A DNA stretch of 64,000 nucleotides, from NCBI RefSeq assembly GCF_000238775.2, contig NZ_AFEJ02000001.1:992001-1056000 (forward strand), written 5' to 3'. The position numbers and the translations under genes are program-made. This DNA comes from Acaryochloris sp. CCMEE 5410. Lineage in GTDB: Bacteria > Cyanobacteriota > Cyanobacteriia > Thermosynechococcales > Thermosynechococcaceae. This document shows, one piece after another, positions 58,538-64,000 of this stretch (its first letter is position 1; every line of letters starts with the position of its first letter). Under the pieces are notes generated by a model that saw only the letters and a list, made by a program, of their open reading frames with translations, was not told the DNA's origin and did not search any database.

Positions 58538-58735
58538 CTAATTTCTTTTCTTTACAGGTAAAGATGCTAACCATAGGGTTGCAGAAATAGCAAAGAACAT
58601 CAGTGTTAGATCAATCACTTTACACATTTCAGGGGGCCAAAAGCCCTTCATCATTGCGGTTAACAAAGCAAATTTGAAACCAAGATACTCTAAAACGACA
58701 ATTGTGAATCCAATAACGGGAAGATCAGCTTTCAT
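58538..58735 (-). CDS. Small two-helix membrane protein (tentative)
   Basis: 65 residues with two hydrophobic segments (LPVIGFTIVVLEYLGFKFALLTAMM and VIDLTLMFFAISATLWLASLP) and a basic end (VKKRN). The composition is plausible for a membrane protein. No ribosome-binding site and no known family, so it may be chance. Confidence 0.4.
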   Translation of the reverse strand: MKADLPVIGFTIVVLEYLGFKFALLTAMMKGFWPPEMCKVIDLTLMFFAISATLWLASLPVKKRN

Positions 58736-59510
58736 TTATATATTTCCAATAAAGGTTCTGTATACGGTTATCCTGAATAACAGTAGCCGAGGCCAAGGCC
58801 GACTAATTTGTACAAGAATGGCACCAGAACTAAGAAGCTGATGTATCAATTGCTGCAATTCAGATATGAAGAATAGTCTGTACTAATCTATGTCCTGAAA
58901 GGCAACGTATTGAAAACTAATAACGCTGTTCATAAGACCGTTGACAGCGTTATTGTGCCATTTGATACTTAAAACAGCAGTAGAGAAAGATCTGCTGCCA
59001 TTTGTATTTTCCTGAAATTCAGTTACCGGTATTGTGCCCTCAGTTTTTGGAATTATTACCTTTACAGATAAACTTTTAAAGGTAGAAATAAGAAAGAAAT
59101 AACCATAGGGTTCTTAATAACTCCACAACCCAAACCAGAACGGAAGTTCGGGAATAATTAAATTTTCCTTCAATACACCAGCTAAGTTTTCTGGAACCTA
59201 ACTTAATTAGTAGGAGTCATCAATTCACTCGTTTTTATTCAGGCAATCTAAACTCGAAAAGTTACATTTTTTGCAAAAACTGATAGATTCATCAACTCTA
59301 AAAACACAGCTATCCACCACGGGATATAAGGCCAAAGTCATTCAATCTACTAAACTAAATTATTAAAGATTCTTATCTCGTCATAAAAACAGACTTGCAT
59401 GATAATACACCTAAACTTTCCTAGAGATCCAAAGGTGAAATAAATTGGGCTAAATGAATAGAACAGGTCGCTTTCCTCTGCCAAACCTGACGATTCAAGT
59501 GCAATGCACC
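58736..59510. other. Gene-poor stretch
   Basis: About 775 AT-rich bases with stops in all frames. I see no repeat, RNA gene or terminator of note. Confidence 0.5.
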
Positions 59511-59842
59511 TTACCTTAAATCTTTGGAAATCACGATGGTCTTGATGAGATCGCTATCTCGTATTGGATCTCCATACTTCTTATCAATTTCAAAGGAAAT
59601 ACCCTTTTTAGGATAAGACCACTTCCAGGTGTTTTCGGCTGATCGTTTGGGATTACCATGGGCTTCTTTTAATTGTTTTCGAGTATCCCCTAACCCGATC
59701 CCTTGCTCTGTCTTACCTTTAAAAGGACAACTGTCCTTGATACAAGTCACACGGATCTCCTTTAAGGGCAAAGCGCCTTCCCGTTGAACGTTCTCAATAT
59801 GCTGTTCAAACCTAAATTTAATGCCTAAAGACTTATAGTCTA
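59511..59842 (-). pseudogene. Lipoprotein gene, 3' part, separated by IS66
   Basis: Reads on from the 5' part at 61531-61807. After joining across the 8-bp repeat the text is ...KETIT-LDYKSLGIKFRFEQHIENV... and ends GDPIRDSDLIKTIVISKDLR. It contains a second copy of the GLGDTRKQLKEAHGNP...GISFEID motif of the first part. Stop at 59511. A TTG at 59771 does not look like a genuine start. Confidence 0.82.
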
Positions 59843-59966
59843 GAGTGATCGTTACTGCCCAGGCTTAAATCATTGTGTTGAGAATGAAGGTATAACTCTA
59901 TCTGAGACTATGTTTTAAGCACACCAGCAGTCAATCCGTACTCATTCGTTGAACAAGAAAGTCTCT

Positions 59967-60088
59967 GGGAGCATGTCACCTTTGCAAGCTAGTATTTATA
60001 CTCATCTCAGAAATCCTTGCTAGCCTTGCTTTCAGACATCAAATTTTTAATTCTAAATTTTGTGCATCTGCAAAGGTGACATGCTCCC
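59967..60088. mobile_element. MITE nested in the IS66-like element
   Basis: 122 bp with 20-bp perfect inverted repeats, GGGAGCATGTCACCTTTGCA and its complement. Flanked by an 8-bp direct repeat AAGTCTCT (59959-59966 and 60089-60096). No coding capacity. Its right end supplies the current first in-frame GTG of the transposase. Confidence 0.85.
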
Positions 60089-61529
60089 AAGTCTCTGACC
60101 AGAAAATTAGTGAATCTGATATTCGAGCAATCTACCATCAAGGAGAGGATGCAGTTGTTGAGCTGGTCACCCTTCTTATTAAACGGATAGAGCGACTAGA
60201 AGAGCATCTTGGCAAAGATAGTCGGAACAGTAGTAAACCACCCTCAAGCGATGGCTTTGGGAAGCGGACCAAAAGTCTACGGGGTAAGAGTAAGCGTAAA
60301 AGTGGGGGTCAAAAAGGCCATCCCGGTAGTACCTTGGAATGGCGTGAAACCGTCGATGCCGTAGTGTTACATCCAGTCACTCAATGTCAAGGCTGTGGTG
60401 CCTCGTTAACAGAGGTCGCCGTCCTTGAGTATGAACTGCGCCAGGTTCATGAGCTGCCCTCCTTGTCATTACAGGTCATCGAGCATCAAGCAGAAGTCAA
60501 ATATTGTGAGCACTGTCAAACCTTGAACCGGGGTAAATTCCCCAGCGATGTCACCAATGTGGTTCAGTATGGCAGTAATCTCAAAGGCTTGATGGTGTAT
60601 TTGATGGAGGCTCAACTGTTGCCGTTTGAGCGCACCCGTGAACTGCTTAAAGACCTCTTGGGTTGTCAGGTTTCTGAAGGAACCCTGTGCAACACCCGTA
60701 CAACCTGTGCCCAGCAATTAGAACCGATTGAAGCCCAGATCAAAGACGCTATTGAGCAAGCAGCTGTGGGACATTTTGACGAGACGGGGTTGCGAGTCAA
60801 CAGCAAGTTGTGGTGGCTGCATGTCGCTTGTACGAGTGGATTAACCTACTACTTTGTCCATGCCAAACGCGGCACAGCAGCGATGGACGAAATGGATATT
60901 CTGCCAAACTTTACGGGCACGAGTATTCATGATGGTTGGAAGAGCTATGCCCGCTATGGTTGTACGCATAGCTTATGCAATGCCCATCATTTGCGCGAAC
61001 TCCGATTTATTGTTGAACGCTACAAACAACCTTGGGCTGAGGAGATGATCTCACTGCTGCTAGATATCAAAGCTGAGGTAGAGCGGGCAAAAGCTGAACA
61101 CTTAAGCGTTCTCGATGCGAGACAAGTCGAGGCGTTTGAGCAGCGGTATCGCCAAGTGTTAGCCGATGGATTCAAGCATAATCCAATGCCAACCGTCGAT
61201 GAAAATGCACCCAAGAAACGAGGCAAGCAGAAGCAGAGTACACCCAAAACTTGCTCGACCGACTTCGAAAGCACCAAGCTGCTGTCTTGGCGTTTATGTA
61301 TGATTTTCAGGTGCCTTTTGATAACAATCAGGCTGAGCGCGATATCCGCATGATGAAGTTGAAGCAGAAGATATCGGGATGTTTTCGCTCCTTGGCAGGT
61401 GCCCAGCAGTTCTGCCGCATTCGCGGTTATATTTCAACTTTGAGAAAGCAAGATATCCCTGTACTGGATGCACTCAAAAGTATTTTTGCTGACAATCCTG
61501 TTAGACCAGTGCTTCAGCCTGGGCAGTAA
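60076..61529 (+). pseudogene. IS66 TnpC transposase, one frameshift
   Basis: N-terminal leucine-rich part (VELVTLLIKRIERLEEHLGKDSRNSSKPPSSDG), Cys-rich zinc finger (CQGCG and CEHC), catalytic HFDETGLRV, IHDGWKSY and NAHHLREL, and a C-terminal [16 protein letters not shown] with the last acidic residue. An A5-to-A4 loss at 61246-61249 shifts the last 92 residues (from [19 protein letters not shown]) out of frame. The start lies inside the MITE; before that insertion it was probably upstream. Confidence 0.9.
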
Positions 61530-61530
61530 C

Positions 61531-61807
61531 GAGTGATCGTTTCTTTGCGCCCTGTTGAACATACCCCAAATTCACATTGCTGCCCGATAACACCACGGAC
61601 TTCCCGTTTATAGTTCCGTCCTAATTGAGCAGTGATTTCTCTCAGTGAGGTGGAGCGAAGGCTAATATCACCAAGGCCAACTCCCGGGTTAATGGTGGCA
61701 TTAAGATACTTATTTTGAGTCTGAATTTTGGTGATTTCACTGCACCCGCACAATAACGAGGTACCCATTAACGCGACAAGGGATAGTAAAGATTTAGAGC
61801 ATTGCAT
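61531..61807 (-). pseudogene. Lipoprotein gene, 5' part, interrupted by IS66
   Basis: ATG at 61807; a lipobox (MGTSLLCGC) predicts lipid anchoring. Then NPGVGLGDISLRSTSLREITAQLG. The frame ran through KETIT before the IS; the few codons after 61531 are IS-encoded. Rejoined to 59511-59842 it makes about 202 residues with an internally duplicated domain. No known family recognised. Confidence 0.83.
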
Positions 61808-61997
61808 CTTAACACGGACTGCTAACGCAGCTTAATCATTCAATAGAGTTAGGATGCCCATAATTTTGCGGGGATAGGGAATGGAAAGCAGCGCAAGAAA
61901 TTCGACAGATTAGTTTTGCTACCACAAACCCATACAGGATCAGATTCCACAATAGACTTCACCCCGTTCAAACTTATGAATAAGAATGGCTGCCCAA

Positions 61998-62915
61998 TCA
62001 CTTTAAACAGACATCAATTGTGGAGCATACAGACTGAGCTAAAGCAGGTAAATCATATCCGCCCTCTAAACCAAATAGAATCTTGGCGGTCAGTTTTAGA
62101 CAGTACTGAGTGAAAACGCCATAATCTTGGGGCGTTAGATTAATCCCAGCTAAGGGATCGGCTGCATTCGCATCGTAGCCAGCACTGACCAACAGTAAAT
62201 CAGGCTTGAACTCCCTGAAGAAAGGCATGATCTGATCTCTAAACTGCGGATCATAATCCGCTAGGGTACTGCCTGCCGACATTGGCAGATTCAAAACATT
62301 ACCGTGTAAGCCAGTTTCACTCGCCGTTCCAGTACCGGGATAGCAAGGGGATTGATGCAGAGAGCAGTAGGCAATCTGGGCATGGGACTCCACAATCGCT
62401 TGGGTGCCATTGCCATGGTGAACATCCCAATCGAGAATGGCGACTCGCTCAATACCAGGGCGGGTGAGGGCGTAGTGGGCTGCGATCGCAGCATTAGAAA
62501 ACAGGCAAAACCCCATTCCTGTCTCTTGTACTGCATGGTGCCCCGGGGGTCTGGCCAACACAAAGGCAGGAGATTCTTGGGCCAGCACCTGATCGACGCC
62601 ATCCATCCAAGCATTCACGGCCAGCAAAGCTACTTCATAACTGTGAGAAGACACCACCGTATCTGGATCGAGGTAGCTGCCCCCCGATTCAGCCAAAGAT
62701 TGAACTTGCTGGATATAGTCAGCAGTATGAACACGGTTAATCCATTCCAAGGGATCACGTTGCGTGATGGGAGTAGGCAATAACCACTGCAATTGATCGG
62801 CCCAGGAGGCTTGTTCTAGAGCGGTTTTAATCGCCGTTAACCGTTCCGGTTTTTCGGGATGGTAAGGACCTGTTAAATGTTCAAGAAAGCGATCCGAATA
62901 AACAATGGGTAGCAT
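61998..62915 (-). CDS. Histone-deacetylase-family (acetylpolyamine/HDAC-like) hydrolase
   Basis: About 305 residues from ATG 62915; earlier in-frame ATGs at 62924 and 63026 exist. The arginase/deacetylase fold is shown by RPPGHHAVQ (catalytic His pair), ILDWDVHHGNGTQAI (zinc Asp and His), LLVSAGYDANAADPLAG (second zinc Asp) and LEGGYD. Bacterial members deacetylate polyamines or other small acetyl amides; the substrate here is unknown. A sequence like AAAGGATGAGC lies upstream of the chosen start. Confidence 0.9.
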   Translation of the reverse strand: MLPIVYSDRFLEHLTGPYHPEKPERLTAIKTALEQASWADQLQWLLPTPITQRDPLEWINRVHTADYIQQVQSLAESGGSYLDPDTVVSSHSYEVALLAVNAWMDGVDQVLAQESPAFVLARPPGHHAVQETGMGFCLFSNAAIAAHYALTRPGIERVAILDWDVHHGNGTQAIVESHAQIAYCSLHQSPCYPGTGTASETGLHGNVLNLPMSAGSTLADYDPQFRDQIMPFFREFKPDLLLVSAGYDANAADPLAGINLTPQDYGVFTQYCLKLTAKILFGLEGGYDLPALAQSVCSTIDVCLK

Positions 62916-63224
62916 GCAGCTCATCCTTTGATCATAAAGAAGGACCGAGTTTAGTGGTTTAAGAATACTGGTACTCAAGACCTCATTCAACTCCTGCAGT
63001 TGAGCGATTAAGTTTGTACTTGTCAAACAACATGTTGAACTCTAGAACACGAGCCCATTCGGAAACGTCAGTCTGCCTCAAAATAGACCTGAAGGGTCTC
63101 TCCCCTAAGCTGGCGCAAGAGTAAACTGAGCTGGGAATGACTGATCTCAGAATTATTTCTGGAGCATGGACCGCCCTCTCTGAGACTTTCTGAGTACCGA
63201 AACGATCTCGTTATTAGAGAAACT

Positions 63225-64000
63225 ATGTTTAGTCTAAAAGACATCTTCTTCGCCTTCGTGATTTTATCGCTACTGTTACTTGCAGGGCGATACCTCAAAC
63301 AGAAGATTCGCTGGCTCCAACAACTGCATCTACCAGAATCCATTGTGGCTGGATTTTTGGCGTTAATTTTAGGCCCACAAGTCTTGGGGGGGCTAAGCCA
63401 ACAATTTCTGGGAACAGACACTTTCCTAGCGGAGGGGATATTCTCAGAACCGATTCGTGCGGTTTGGTCCCAGTCCCCTGGCCTGTTTATTAACATTGTC
63501 TTTGCTGCCCTCTTCTTGGGAGAACAACTTCCCAGTCCCAAAGAAATTTGGAGAAAGGCAGCTCCACAGGTTATTTTCGGCCAGAGTCTGGCTTGGGGGC
63601 AATATGTAGTCGGGCTATTCGTAACCCTCGTGCTGTTAAGGCCCGTGTTTGGCGCCCATCCTATCTCTGGTGCCTTGATTGAGATCGGTTTTGAGGGAGG
63701 ACATGGCACGGCTGGGGGGATGGCTAAAACCATGGAAACATTGGGGTTTCAAGATGGGGGTGACTTAGCTCTGGGGTTAGCGACGGTCGGCATTGTCTCA
63801 GGCATCATTGCCGGAACCGCTTTAGCGGGTTGGGGACGTCGACAGGGGCATATTCAATCCATCACTCGAAGGGTGGGAGACGTTGAAGACGTTATCCCGG
63901 AGTTATCTTCTACGGAAACACCTGAAATCAAGCAACGTCGGGCCAAGCTATTGCAAGGATTATTAATTGATCCGCTTTCGATTAACTTTGGCATTGTCGG
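63225..64000 (+). CDS. Sodium/glutamate symporter GltS-like, 5' part
   Basis: Open to the end of the window, 258 codons without a stop. Hydrophobic N-terminus FSLKDIFFAFVILSLLLLAGRYLKQKI, then LPESIVAGFLALILGPQ and the family signature GFEGGHGTAGGMAKTM, followed by LGLATVGIVSGIIAGTALAGWG. These match the ESS/GltS family, which imports glutamate with sodium. The rest lies beyond the window. Confidence 0.85.
   Translation, partial: MFSLKDIFFAFVILSLLLLAGRYLKQKIRWLQQLHLPESIVAGFLALILGPQVLGGLSQQFLGTDTFLAEGIFSEPIRAVWSQSPGLFINIVFAALFLGEQLPSPKEIWRKAAPQVIFGQSLAWGQYVVGLFVTLVLLRPVFGAHPISGALIEIGFEGGHGTAGGMAKTMETLGFQDGGDLALGLATVGIVSGIIAGTALAGWGRRQGHIQSITRRVGDVEDVIPELSSTETPEIKQRRAKLLQGLLIDPLSINFGIV

Larger units (their letters stand above)
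59851..61530 (+). mobile_element. IS66-like element inside a lipoprotein gene
   Basis: 1680 bp with inverted ends GTTACTGCCCAGGCT / AGCCTGGGCAGTAAC and an 8-bp target duplication GAGTGATC (59843-59850 and 61531-61538), as expected for IS66. Only the large transposase (TnpC) is present, with no tnpA/tnpB, like the ISBst12-type subgroup. A 122-bp MITE is nested near the left end. Confidence 0.92.

Noticed and set aside
63068-63733. 221-codon frame on the minus strand
   Set aside because: Antisense to the gltS-like gene, which has a clear family signature; the minus frame has no recognisable protein.

Overview
The window is from a cyanobacterium. The evidence is a beta-carboxysome operon end (ccmM-ccmN-ccmO), a PAM68-type photosystem II assembly factor, a CruA/CruP-type lycopene cyclase, a NatD-type permease and many copies of the cyanobacterial HIP1 octamer GCGATCGC. 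The load of insertion sequences and the gene set remind me of Acaryochloris, but that is recall and was not checked.

Layout. 1-7.8 kb: carboxysome genes, purA, a methyltransferase, and an overlapping pentapeptide-repeat/TPR gene pair. 8.2-11.3 kb: an AT-rich membrane protein gene that looks acquired, a methylglyoxal synthase/lipid kinase fusion and a basic, His-rich secreted protein. 11.3-29.6 kb: an accessory zone with five insertion sequences (two ISKra4-like copies, two IS630-like copies, one IS5-like) between small genes (Uma2, MFS, DUF952, Nudix, ATP-grasp, GNAT, infC, TetR and its divergent SnoaL-like target). One element splits a glycerophosphodiesterase gene. 29.7-34.1 kb: a metallo-beta-lactamase-fold protein and carB; a decayed fragment of the carB 3' end lies 3 kb away. 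34.1-45.9 kb: a long leader with a 126-bp tandem repeat, then an exopolysaccharide locus on one strand: an initiating transferase fused to a second transferase, a Wzc-like protein, flippase, two GT4 enzymes, a polymerase/ligase and a GH10 hydrolase. 46-48.7 kb: a HipB/HipA-like pair whose kinase carries a C-terminal TPR domain. 48.6-58.4 kb: housekeeping genes (natD-like, larE, rpsO, pam68, DAHP synthase, methyltransferase, lycopene cyclase). 58.4-64 kb: a gene-poor stretch, an IS66-like element that interrupts a lipoprotein gene and itself carries a MITE, a deacetylase-family gene and the start of gltS.

For all six insertion sequences I could fix the ends and the target-site duplications by reading. 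Removing the IS5-like or the IS66-like element plus one target repeat restores a continuous host reading frame. Apart from one ISKra4 copy, every transposase gene is broken by single-base changes, nearly all in homopolymer runs, while host genes are intact. I saw no CRISPR array and no tRNA or rRNA gene.
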